From contig BGKB01000011.1 of NCBI GenBank assembly GCA_003116975.1, positions 62,001 to 126,000 on the forward strand: a stretch of 64,000 nucleotides of DNA. The letters are read 5' to 3'. Below, piece by piece: positions 40,592-51,016 of this stretch. Origin of the DNA: Aurantiochytrium sp. KH105. Taxonomy: Eukaryota; Sar; Bigyra; Thraustochytrida; Thraustochytriidae. The notes under the pieces are model-generated. The model saw only the letters and a program-made list of their open reading frames with translations, was not told the DNA's origin and made no database searches. The translations under genes and the position numbers were made by a program. Position 1 is the first letter of the stretch. Each line of letters opens with the position of its first letter.

Positions 40592-41405
40592 CTATTTGTG
40601 GCCAACTGCCATCAACGTGGCTGGTCTGGGGCCGGCTCGGGCTTGACGTTTCGGGTCGGTCATTCTTTTACTTGGCAAGAGAGGCGGGGTTGCGGTGGAG
40701 GTGGCGAGATGAGCAGGAAGGGCGTGCGATGACGTTGTTAAGCAGGCAGGCCGTTGTGGGTCGTTCTACGTTCGCAGTGCTCGCGGCCCTGAAATATGAT
40801 GGCCGAACAGAAGAGGGAACTCGTCCAGCGACTGCTTGACAGTCAACGATCTCGAAGCTCGGATAAACCTTTTTCCGAAGCGTCGCTGCCGATAGTGACA
40901 GGGCTTGCCGAAGGCGCTGATGCGTATCCTGAACGTGACGAACTGAAGTTAAGGCGGCCGTGATGACTTACTGACCTCGCTGTGCATCACTGGTGACTAA
41001 TAAGCAACCAGCCTTTTCTTCTGCACGAGAATTGGCCGTTGGGGCAGAATGTCCTGGATTCTTTGTCTGCGTCGCCGTTGCCGCCGAGATTCGGTAAGCC
41101 GATTTGCTTGCTGTGTCCGTCGCAATCCGTCGATGCGAAGGCGCGGCCGCTCACGACTCTGTGTCCACCTTTGTTGGTCGCTCTATCGGTGGCTCCGGAA
41201 CGCTGGTTCTCGAGAAGACCAATCCTCCTGATGCGGGATATGGCGGGGTGCGGAACCGAGTGCCCGAGAAGAGTGCCTGTCTCTGCCTGCAGAAGACAGA
41301 CAGATGCACATTGTGCAATCTGATCTCGGCAGGACGGAGATGTGCGGACTCGAGACGCGGTGCGGAAAGCTTGCCTCCGAACCGCTTTCTTTGTTTTTTC
41401 GGACC

Positions 41406-41424
41406 TTTTTTTTTTTTTTTTTTT
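41406..41424. repeat. Poly-T run (19 T)
   Basis: A single homopolymer run; on the minus strand it would read poly-A. No element with such a tail is visible upstream on that strand. Confidence 0.95.
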
Positions 41425-42124
41425 CGCCCTCGCTCAAGCAGAGGGTTGCCTGATCGACTGACTCACTGACCCGCAGACGATGAGGCGACTCAGACAGCTT
41501 GCTGTGGTTCTGGACCCTAAAAAAGAGGGCAAAAAAGGCTTCCAACCCCTCAATGATGTGGGCTTCGCAAGCTTTGTGTGCTCCACGACGGATGATGCGG
41601 CCACAGCGGGTCTGGCGGCCACAGCGGGCATTGATTGGTCCCACACTCAGTCATCGATCCCACAGCAGACCTGCCGCGCCTCCGTTGTGCGGGTCTCGTG
41701 CGAATTCTACGATTTTCCAAAGCGATGGCACCGTCAGTTGCGGTTCGTTATAGAGGCAAGGCAAGCGAGCGGTGATGAAGCTCTTCTCATGTCATCCAGC
41801 TTCTCTCGCAGACAATGGCTGTGGTCGCGGGTCAGCAGGCTGGCTGGTTGGGGACTGGTGAGGATTTTTCGCTCGCCTCTTCGTCCCGCGTCATCTCCCC
41901 TGGCCGCCGCGCCGCCACCAACTCGCCGCTGCTGCTAGCCGGAATCCACCAGCACACATCCTGGCCGCTGCTGCTGGCCGTCAGTAGCTGTCCGTCATCA
42001 CTCAGCCACCGCTGGTGCTACCACTTCACCCATGGGTGGATGGCACTACACTTCGCGGCCGGGGCAGAGCGCTGACCGATAGGAGCGTCCGGAAAGAAAA
42101 GAAAAGAAAAGGAAAGGTTTTTCA

Positions 42125-42126
<2 letters not shown>

Positions 42127-42215
<89 letters not shown>
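42127..42215. repeat. (TGTC)n microsatellite, about 22 units
   Basis: A perfect tetranucleotide array. It produces a spurious Gln-Thr-Asp-Arg repeat frame on the minus strand. Confidence 0.95.
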
Positions 42216-42384
42216 TGATGCACGTGCCCGTACCGCAATAACTTTTCAAGGTGCACAACGAAGCGCAGCCGAGAGCTTAATTCGGCTGTCGTTCGCGTTG
42301 CACCATCACCATGGCGAATCTCCTCTTGGCTGTTTCTTGCACCGCCCGACTGTCCGGAAATGAGAATGCGTTGTGCGTGCATGC

Positions 42385-42520
42385 ATGGATGGAAGGACAA
42401 ATGGATGGATTGATGGATAGCTGGATGGGTGGATGGAAGGATAGATGGATGGGTGGATGGATGAATGGATGGAGGGAGGGATGATAAGATGGGTGACTAA
42501 TGATGGGATGGATGAATAGG
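42385..42520. repeat. Degenerate (ATGG)n array
   Basis: About 130 bases of ATGG, ATGGA and AGGG units with many substitutions, close to the TGTC array. The degeneracy suggests it is older than the perfect arrays. Confidence 0.85.
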
Positions 42521-43079
42521 ATGACACTGACATTCTGATGATCAAGATAAATCGCCCTCGACACAAGGAGCAGGAATTCAAATGACTCGCGACCACGGAG
42601 TCGCAGCCTGCGCTGCCGCTATCAATCTGCGCTGCCAAGTTGACAGGCAGGATGCTCGGTGCCAGCCAGCATTGATGCCAGGCGACGCGTCAGAGCGACC
42701 AATCCGAGCTGAAAACGAGGATCCTGATTAAACCGTGCGTCCGCCAGCCTTGGTAGCAGCGAAAACATCCATGCCAGCTGCCGAGGCGGCCGGGCCGGCA
42801 GGGATCGCGCGGTGGGGAGGCATACATGCTTGCATGCACGCGGGCCTTCCTTGATCGCGCGCGGGATCGCCTGGTCTTCGATCTTCCCTCGCGCACACTG
42901 CTATTCTCACCGCGCGCACGCGCCGCCTGTCCCTGCCGCTCCAGCGCGTCCAGTCACGGTCGCTGATACGGGGCGCCTCGCACCGCCAGCTTCGTAGTGC
43001 TCCGCCGGCTCGCTGTCGGTGCAGCGGCTGCAGCAGCCACGCCAGCCGCAGCCGTAGCTAGCTGTCTCGGCGCAGCGCA

Positions 43080-43152
43080 CAGACTCAAGCTCAAGCTAAA
43101 GCTAAGCTTTCAAGCCCAGACTCAAGCTCAAGCTGGATCCAAAGCTTTCGAG
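43080..43152. repeat. Two-unit direct repeat rich in AAGCT
   Basis: The segment CAGACTCAAGCTCAAGCT occurs twice, about 41 bases apart (starting near 43079 and 43120), with AAGCTTTC sequence between and after. Confidence 0.7.
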
Positions 43153-45317
43153 CTTTCAGGCGCGCCTACTGCTGCATACACCTGCTCCTCGCGGCGTTGA
43201 GCAGCTAGCTCCCTCTCTCCTTTTCTCACCCCTTCCCTCCCTAGGTGCGTCGCATGTCGCTCTGTCGCTCGTTCGTTCGTCCAATGGTTACCGGTCGGGA
43301 GAGGAGGTTAGTTGCCCACGTAGCTAGTAAGTTAGTTCACACCCCACAGTCGTATTTCCTCCCATGCGTCGCCCGGTCTCGCCCGGCTCCGTCCGTGTGT
43401 CGTGCCGAGCCGCCGAGGCCAGCGGCTCTCTCCCTCGCTCGCTGCCGTCCCTCGCGGGGCCTTCTTCGCTACCTTCGCCGCCTTCGCGTCCCTCTCGCTT
43501 CCGCTCCGCAGCCGCTCGCCGCCGCCGCCTGCGGCACGGCTGCCGTCGTCCGAGCCGCGGGGAGCCCCGCCACCACCGCCCAGTATCCCTGGATAGATTG
43601 ACAGACCCATCGATACCCGTCCCGTCGGCGTCGTGACACGCAATGTCGCCGCCCCGCCCTCTGCGCCGCCGCCGACCCTGCTGTCGCGCCCCAGTCGACG
43701 CCTCGCTCGCGCGCCCCGCCAGGCAGCCATGCAGCTGCTGCCGCCAGCTGGCTGCCGCGCGTACGTACGCCATGCGCGTGGGGCGGAGTGGCCGGCCTGG
43801 CGCGCATGGATCGCGTCACGTGCGTGCATGCATGCCCGCGGCCGGGCTGGCTGCGCGCACAATGAAAGATGAGGCCTGCCTCTGCGTGCCTGCCGGCGAG
43901 CCAGACTCCGCGGCCACCGGGACCGCGCGCGTCGCGCCTCGGCGCAGCGGGTCCCGAGAACGAAGGAACGGCGCAGACGCACGGTGCAGGCCTGCGAAGG
44001 CCAAGGAGCGTCTGCGTGTGCGTATGTCTGTCCGCGCTAGTGTGTGCATGTGCATGGAAGGGAGCGAACGCAAAGCAACGACGCAACGCGGCGCCACCAA
44101 ACAACCCGCAGAGGCGGGCTTCTGCGACCTGCCAGCGGGCGAGCGAGCGAGCCTGCGTGCGACCGCGCGCTGCAGTGGCGGAAGGGCCGACGGGTCTCGG
44201 GCGGGTTGCACGCACGGCGCTTGGCGCCTACGCGAGGGGCGCTGGAGGAGGCGCCGCGCCCTGCAGCTGCTGCTGCAGGATGCGCACGAAACGCTAGGGC
44301 CTGACCCCTAGATTTTTTTGCAAGAATTCACGTAGCCTCCCTTCTGCAGCTGCAGCTGCTGTAGCCGCCGCTGCAGCTGCGTGCGGTGAGGCCGGGGGGA
44401 ACGAGGAGAGGATCCTCCTCGAGGCGGCGTCGCAAGATGACACCGAGCGAAGCCAAGCAAACTAGGGCAGAGCGAAGCTACGCTGCGCGAAGCAGCCGCG
44501 ACAGCGAAGAGAGACGCGCCTGCCTTCAAGTTCCTTCGCTTGCTTCCTGCCGATAGAACGATCGGCCCCCCGCCCTAACTTTTTTTGGATTTTTTTTCAA
44601 TTTAGAAAGCTCCTGCATCGTCGTGGACGGCGGGCGAAAGAATTAGGCAGGCAGGCAGACTGAGAGGGTTCGGGCGTCGCGCAGGTCGGCGCCTCGGGAG
44701 GGAGACAGAAAGGGAAGCGAGTGCGCGGAGACGGGGCAATGAGAGAGACCGGTGGGATCGCTGAATTCAACTCCAGACGAGACCGCGAAACCTGCCGGCA
44801 GCGGCTTCCTGGAGGCCCTTCCAACACCGTCACCGCAGCGTACCGTGGGCCGCAGCTGAAGGCGTTGCTGTGGCTTATTGAGTGTGGGGCCTTGCTTGGG
44901 CCATTCTGCGGCTGTTTGCTAGCATCGGCAGGCTCGCCGTTAGCTGCAACGTCTTCCGAGGCCGCGGAGACCGACGCTGCCGAAGAATACCGCTCGAACC
45001 CCGCCCGTGTGCCCTCTCTCCTTCTCTCTCTCTCCTTCAACCTGGCCATCTTTAGCAGACGAAGAGGCAGACGCAGACGCAGGCGCGTCCGGCCGCCCTG
45101 GGCTCTTTCTCCCCCACCGTGTCACACACCCGCCCGCCCACCAAATGGCCGATGGCCCGCCTGCCCCGGTAGATAAGAAAGAAAGGCAGGCGGAGGCGGA
45201 GGGAGAGACCCAGGGTGTCTCGAAAGACTCGGTCTCGCTCGTCGCGGCCGGCTGCGGCAACCTGTGTTCAAGTTGCCTAGTTGCTGCCTCGCCCGACCCG
45301 CGCCTGCCGCCTGCGCG

Positions 45318-45392
45318 CATGCCGTGCATCTTCATGCCGTGCATCTGCATGCCGTGCATCTGCATGCCGTGTATCTGCATGCCGTGCGTGCG
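45318..45392. repeat. 15-base minisatellite, five units
   Basis: Five consecutive copies of CATGCCGTGCATCTG start at 45318, 45333, 45348, 45363 and 45378. The first four differ at only one or two positions; the last diverges after nine bases. Confidence 0.9.
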
Positions 45393-46227
45393 TGCCATGG
45401 CTACGGAGGCGCCCGCCCTGGCCGCCTCGGCGCGCGACGACGCGCAGGGCTCAAAGGCGGCGGGGCTGGATGGAGGGAGGGAGGGAGAAAGGGAGAAAGG
45501 GAGGAAGGGCTGGTCCTCACAGGATCGCACGCCCGCTGAAGCGGCGAAGACGCGGCCGAACGGAGTGGAGCTGAGCTCGGCCGGGAACGCTGCGCGAGCG
45601 GAGTCGGGGGCATGGATAGCCGGCTCGTAGCGGCCGGAACCTGAAGGTCGTGGTGCGTGAGGGACGGAGGGAGAGAGGGTGGGAAGAGACGAGGACTGAC
45701 ATGCCTGCGGATGCTGCAGGCTGTAGCTGACCGAAGTTGGACCCATCGCTCTGTGTTCTCTGTGTCCAGCGCCTCGAGAGGCCATAAGCGCAAGGTGGCG
45801 CTGCACTGCACAACATCGCTTTGCGCTGCACAGCATCGCACTGTCAGGCAGGCTGAGCCGGTGATATTCAGAGAGGGGACCATGCGGAGCGAGCGACGAA
45901 TGGCGGCAAGTCAATTATTAAAAGCTGGCTTCGCTCAGCGGCAGGTGTGGATGGCTTTCGCACACACTACGACAGCCAGCCAGCCAGCCAGCCAGGCCTG
46001 CCTGCCTGCAAGCAAAGGTTGATGAGCGGGGAAAGAACATGGTTCGTGCTCTGATGCTCGAGGGAATGCTGCGCTGCGTGAGCGGATCAGGAGCTGCGCA
46101 GGAGGGTGGGTGGGCGTCATGCAAAACGGCAAGCATGGAGGCGGTGAACCGCAGTGCCCACACCCCGGGCGCCGGAGCCACCACACACGGCACCTATCTG
46201 GCCGGCTGGGTGGCCCGCAACAGAAGT

Positions 46228-46290
46228 TCATTTTTATTTCATTCCATTTCATTTCATTTCGTTTCATTTTTCTTTTCTTTTCTTTTTTAA
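46228..46290. repeat. (CATTT)n / (TTTTC)n microsatellite
   Basis: Pentanucleotide CATTT units grade into CTTTT units. Confidence 0.85.
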
Positions 46291-48111
46291 AGTTTTGTTC
46301 TTCATTTCGCGAGTCCCGCCCGCAGTGGTGGCACGCTGTTGGCAGCTTCGTCGAAATGCAGACAGAGTCGATGGTTCCTTGCCCTCAGTGCGAGCCATCG
46401 CCCACCCTACTTGCTACAGATAGCCAGCTATAGCAAGCTAGCTTTTTTGTTTGGTTGCAGCTTCGAGCGACTGTGGCGCACAAACCCGCAGCCCATGCGC
46501 CCAGCGTGCACTGTGGGTGGTCACCGGGGCTGGTTGGTTGGGCTTCGATTGGCGGCCTTCGCTGAGCCTGCCTGCCGCCGGGGCCGGGGCCGCAGGAGCA
46601 TCTGTAACCGCCTATCCATGTGGAAACCTACCCGGCTGGCCATGGCAGAAGCCGGTAGTGTCGGCGACCATCTTCCCTTGCCCCCGCTTCTCCTCGACGT
46701 TGCTGGTTCCGCATGCATGCGCGCATGCATGCCTGCAATGAAATGCACGCTCCTCGTCGAGGATGCGTCGTGCCAGCATCTCATCATCTCTCGACCACTG
46801 GCTCGCGCCTGCCGTATGCCACGTATTCGCGCGTCCAAGACGTTGCTGTTGCTTGTCTTCGCGTGTGTCTTGCTCTCGACCAAATGCGCCTCGCCAGGAC
46901 TTTGTTCTTCCTCGACATGGATGAAAGAAGGCCGGGCAAGGCAAGACCCGGCTAGGCAAGGCGGCCGGCCCTCTGGCCGATGTCGCGTCTGTTTCGTGGC
47001 CGCAGGCACTGCAGCGTTGCGGCGGACGTCCCCACGGGTCGCGTCGCGCGGACTCACCTGTGGCGTTGCCGGAACACGGCGGCCGCGAGCGACCTCGCTG
47101 TCGCGCACACGCGCTGCTCCGCGTCGCGGCTGAGGCTGCGGCGGCGCACACGCGGACACTACCATGCGGGCGGGCGATGGATGCACAGAGAGGGAGCGAA
47201 GGAGGGTCGACCTGGTAATGGGAAAGAAATGAAAAAGGAATAAAGGAATGATTGATTGACAGTGAAAGAATGAAAGAAAGAGGGAAAAAAAGGATGGCTG
47301 CAGCGATTGGTTTGCGACCTGAATGATCGTGAGTGATTCCCACGCCGTCGGCGTCGCCCTCTGTCGTCGGTCATGGCGCCATGTTCGAACGATAAAAGCC
47401 GGCGATGGTCGCTCGTCTTGGGCCCCGGAATGACCTGGGTCCAATCCCCTCTCGAGCGCACGGCCACGGCCGAGAGCAGAGTCCCCGCCGAACGAACGAA
47501 CGAACGGACGAACGAAGTAAATTGCGCGAAGTGCCCGGGCGACCACGGGCTCGAAGAGCTGGTGCTGGTGCTTGCTATGCATGCAAGCGTGCTCGAAAGA
47601 TCCCGTCCGATGGCCTGCCCACCTGCCTTCCTATACCTGGCGTAACGAATGGAGGCTGGCCAGGCAGCGAGCTAGCTAGCTACCGTCCACAGTTTCGTTG
47701 TGCTCGCAGGGTCGAGGCATTCACGGCCCAGCATCATGCGCCAACGTTTTCACCTCTTTCGGACTGATACGAGCGAGACGCGCGAGCGAGGAACCGAGCG
47801 ACCAGCCTGAGCCGGCCAGCGATGAGGAAAGCCGGCAGGCCTCAAGCTCTCATGGAATCTGGCCTGCTACACTGCGTGCAGAGCGCGCTGCGTTCTGAAC
47901 ATGCAACTCAAGAAGACTTGCGATTGGCGGATGCTTGCTTGCTTGCTTGGGTGGTTATTTAGTTCTCCAAGATCAGTCAGTGCAGTATACAACCTATGCT
48001 GAGAAGAAAGAAATCTCGGGGAGAGAGCAAAAGGAAACGCTGCGGCCGCCAGGACGTAGTGGCAGTCGGCCAGTCAGTCGCCGCGGAATTCATTTTTAAA
48101 TATATCACCTC

Positions 48112-48158
48112 GTTCACTCGCTGGCTCGCTGGCTCGCTCGTTCACTCGCTGGCTCACC
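48112..48158. repeat. GCTC/GCTGGCTC repeat
   Basis: Imperfect direct repeats of CGTTCACTCGCTGGCTC at 48111 and 48138 with GCTGGCTC units between. Confidence 0.75.
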
Positions 48159-49112
48159 GGCAATAAATGAATTAGACGCGTTGGCTGGTTGCAAGTTTTG
48201 CATAGGCTTACAACTCATCTCATCTCGTTCTCAACTTGGAGATGATCATTCATTCACGCGTCCACCAACGCTCTTCCGCTGCGAGCACGAACGACGTCGC
48301 CGCCAGCCACGCTCGCGACCGATACCTGCTGCAGCGAGCTAACAGACAGCTAGGTCTTCCTATGTGCTGCTCTCACTTCCGGCCCGCTACCGCGTCGAGG
48401 CGCCGTCCGAGCGCCGTCGTCTTCCTCAGCCGAGGCAAACAGATAAACAGCATTGATCGATATCGATCATTCGATGGAGCCGCGGCCGCGGCCGCGGCCG
48501 TGGCCGATCACTTAATCAACCAATCAATCGATCGATCGGTCGAGCTATCGATTTTTCCATGGATAATCTCTCCACCCTCGAGCGTGGGCCGCTCTCTCGC
48601 AGCTAGTTAGTTAGGCATTGTTAACGTTGCAGTTTGTTGGCCAAGCAGCCGCAGCTGCCAGGCCGCACTTGGTCGCGCACGGTGGCCGCGGCCCCGCACG
48701 ATGCTGCTTCCAATTCCTTCCCCGACCTCCTCCCTCCTTGGTTTTTCCTTCCCCCACCCCCCACCTCGACCTGCAGTGCCAGCCAGCCGATATGGGCTGC
48801 GGCCACGACTCCCGCACTTCCTGTACACTGTGGTAAAGTCCCGCACCAACCCCGCAGCTCCTCCGCTGCGGCCGCGACCGCCCCAGTCGCCAGTTGCCCG
48901 GCTGACTGACTGACAGACGGATTGGCAAACCAGCCAGCCGCTGCCGGCAGGTCCTCCGCCTCCGACCCAGGGCCGCTCAACGCGCCCGGCCGTCTGCCCT
49001 CTCGCCCAGCGCGGTGGCCGGCAGGGCCCGGCCCCACGTCTGGGCTCGCCTTGCGTTGCGCAGCGCTTCGCGGCCCCGGCGCGGCGCTGAGCCAGCCGGC
49101 CCTCACGGGACA

Positions 49113-49256
49113 GGGGAAAAAAAAGAAGAAAAAAAAAAAGGAAATGAAAGAAAAGGAATGGATGGAAAAGAAAAAGAAAAAAGAAAAGAAAAGAAAAGGA
49201 AAGGAAAGAAAAAGGGGGAGAAAGAAAGGCTGGAAAAGGTAGAAGAGGGGAAGAAA
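49113..49256. repeat. Homopurine tract (GAAAA/GGAAA type)
   Basis: About 140 bases almost purely A and G on the + strand. It immediately follows a pyrimidine-rich, C-rich region (48720-49080), forming a sharp strand switch like those upstream of the genes at 6975 and 33040. Confidence 0.85.
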
Positions 49257-49506
49257 GCAGAGAGACGAGTCGAGGCGCGGAAAGAGGACGCGGCAGACCT
49301 CGAACCCAGGCAGCGAGCGCGGCGCCGCGCCCCGCCGCGTCAGCGAGCGAGCGAGAGAGCGCGAGCCGGAGAGCCCTGGACACGGCGAGGGCCGAGCCCC
49401 AAGCAAGCGAGCAAGCACGCCGGCGCGAGAGCCGCGAGGCGCGCAGTGCAGACGCTGGCCCTGCGAGCGGGCGACCTCGAGGAGCCGCGAAACCAAGAGC
49501 ACATTC

Positions 49507-49546
49507 ACCCATCCATCCATCCATCCATCCATCCATCCATCCATCC
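49507..49546. repeat. (CCAT)n microsatellite
   Basis: About ten perfect CCAT units. Confidence 0.95.
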
Positions 49547-49983
49547 CTCGTCGCCCGATCCCGTCCTGGCCTGCTCAAGCAAGCAGGCACAGCGAGCGAG
49601 GCCTCGCGCGCAGCCAAGGCAGCCAGGCAGCGGGGCGCGCCGGCGCCAGCAGTGCAGCGCAGCGCAGCGTCGCGTCGCGTCGCCGCAGCCGGAGACCACA
49701 GCCGCAGGTCCCGCCCGCGTTTTCCGTCTTGCGTGCAATTCGAGCAGAGCACGACCTGGAAAAAACAAAGCGCTGCAAGCAGGCAGCAAGCGAGCGAGCG
49801 AGCAAGCGAGCAAGCAAGCAAGCGGGCAAGGCCGCGGGCCCGCCGCGCTCCCCGCGCCTTCCCGCGTCCCTCCCTCCCTCCTTCTCTCCCGCCCGGCGGT
49901 CTCTCGGGCCCTCGCGCCGGGGGGCTCGCGAGCGAGGACGAGGAGGAGATTGGGATTGGGAAACCAGCGGAAAGCACGGAAGG

Positions 49984-50010
49984 CCCTTGCTTGCTTGCTT
50001 GCTTGCTTGC
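49984..50010. repeat. (TTGC)n microsatellite
   Basis: Six to seven TTGC units. Shortly before, at 49780-49830, the complementary-looking AAGC/GAGC units occur, so the two can pair as an imperfect inverted repeat. Confidence 0.85.
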
Positions 50011-50559
50011 GTGCTCGAGAGCAACCGCGCGGGCGAGCTGCCTGTCGTGGCTGGCTGTCGGCCAGCTCTGCTCTGCTCTGCTGCGCCCTGCTCGGCGCCG
50101 AGCGAGACGCGCAGACGCGGAGCCGAGGCAACGTAAAAGGCCGCGGGGGAGAAGGAGAAAGAAGTCGCCGCAAAGCTAAGCCAAGCTAAGCCGAGCTAAG
50201 CTAGCTCACGAATTTGACCGGCGCTCGGACCAGCTAAGCAAGCAGGCGAGCACTAACACGCGGGCTCAGGGCGAGCACGCTCCCGCTCGACCGACCGCTC
50301 GACCGACTGCGTCGAGCGAGGCGAGCTCGGGCAGCGCGGCGCCTTGGGCCGAGGAGCCGAGCCGAGCCGAGCCGAGCCGGGCAGGAAGTGCACACGCCCG
50401 CGGCGGGTCCCCGCGCCTCGGCGGTAACTGCCCGAGTCCGCGCAAGTGAGTGAGCCCGCGGCCGGGCGAGCGAGCGTCGTTTTTTCGCGCCTGTCTCCCT
50501 GTCGCGCACGCTTTGCGCTGCCGACACTCGGGCGGCCGGGCCCAGCGAGCGCGAGCAAG

Positions 50560-50606
50560 CACAGCATAGCATAGTACAGCGCAGCACAGCACAGCACAGC
50601 ACAGCG
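50560..50606. repeat. (CACAG)n microsatellite
   Basis: Imperfect CATAG/TACAG units grade into perfect CACAG pentamers. Confidence 0.9.
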
Positions 50607-51016
50607 AAGACCTGTCTGCGCTGCACCTGCGCCGGCCAGGGTGGCCTCCGGAGCGTCAATTGTGAGGGGAGCAAGCGACCTAGCTAGCTCTTCCTTGCGT
50701 TCCTTTCTTTCTTTGTTGCCCTCCTTTTTGTGGTGGTGGTGGTGAAGCATACAATCAGAAGGAAAGCGGTTTGGAGGATTTTGTGAGCGAGGCATTGGGC
50801 CGAGGTAGCGAGACTGATTCCGGTCGCGACAGGTGGGACGGGTTTGTGGTGCCAGGCGGACGTTCAGTCAATCGGCACACAAAAGTTGGAACAAGGCCCA
50901 ACAGAAATAAACCCCCTGACTTGGGACGTGCAGCGAGCAGCCTGCGTTGTTGAGCACAGCAGCCACTCCTCTTGTAGCCACCGTCGCCGCCTCTCACAAG
51001 ATCAGTCAGTGAGGAC

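Larger units (their letters stand above)
35596..51016. other. 15 kb region with no supportable intact gene; tandem repeats and low-complexity DNA
   Basis: The largest gene-poor stretch of the window. It contains degenerate tandem repeats (36193-36480, 36811-37168), a perfect hairpin (36723-36766), microsatellites (entries below), an AT-richer block with an unexplained open frame (about 39.6-41.0 kb) and GC-rich purine/pyrimidine-skewed DNA from 43 to 51 kb. The long open frames at 48607-49977 (-) and 49014-50189 (+) overlap and are repeat-driven. I saw no reverse transcriptase, integrase, transposase or other mobile-element motif. Confidence 0.55.

Noticed and set aside
42046-42400. Gln-Thr-Asp-Arg and Cys-Leu-Ser-Val repeat peptides
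   Set aside because: Direct translation of the (TGTC)n microsatellite.
48607-50189. 456-codon - frame and 391-codon + frame
   Set aside because: They overlap on opposite strands, consist of low-complexity sequence from purine/pyrimidine tracts and contain no domain.
35596-51016. Search for transposon or virus-like element coding remnants in the gene-poor region
   Set aside because: No reverse transcriptase, integrase, transposase, capsid or polymerase motifs and no long terminal repeats were seen by eye.
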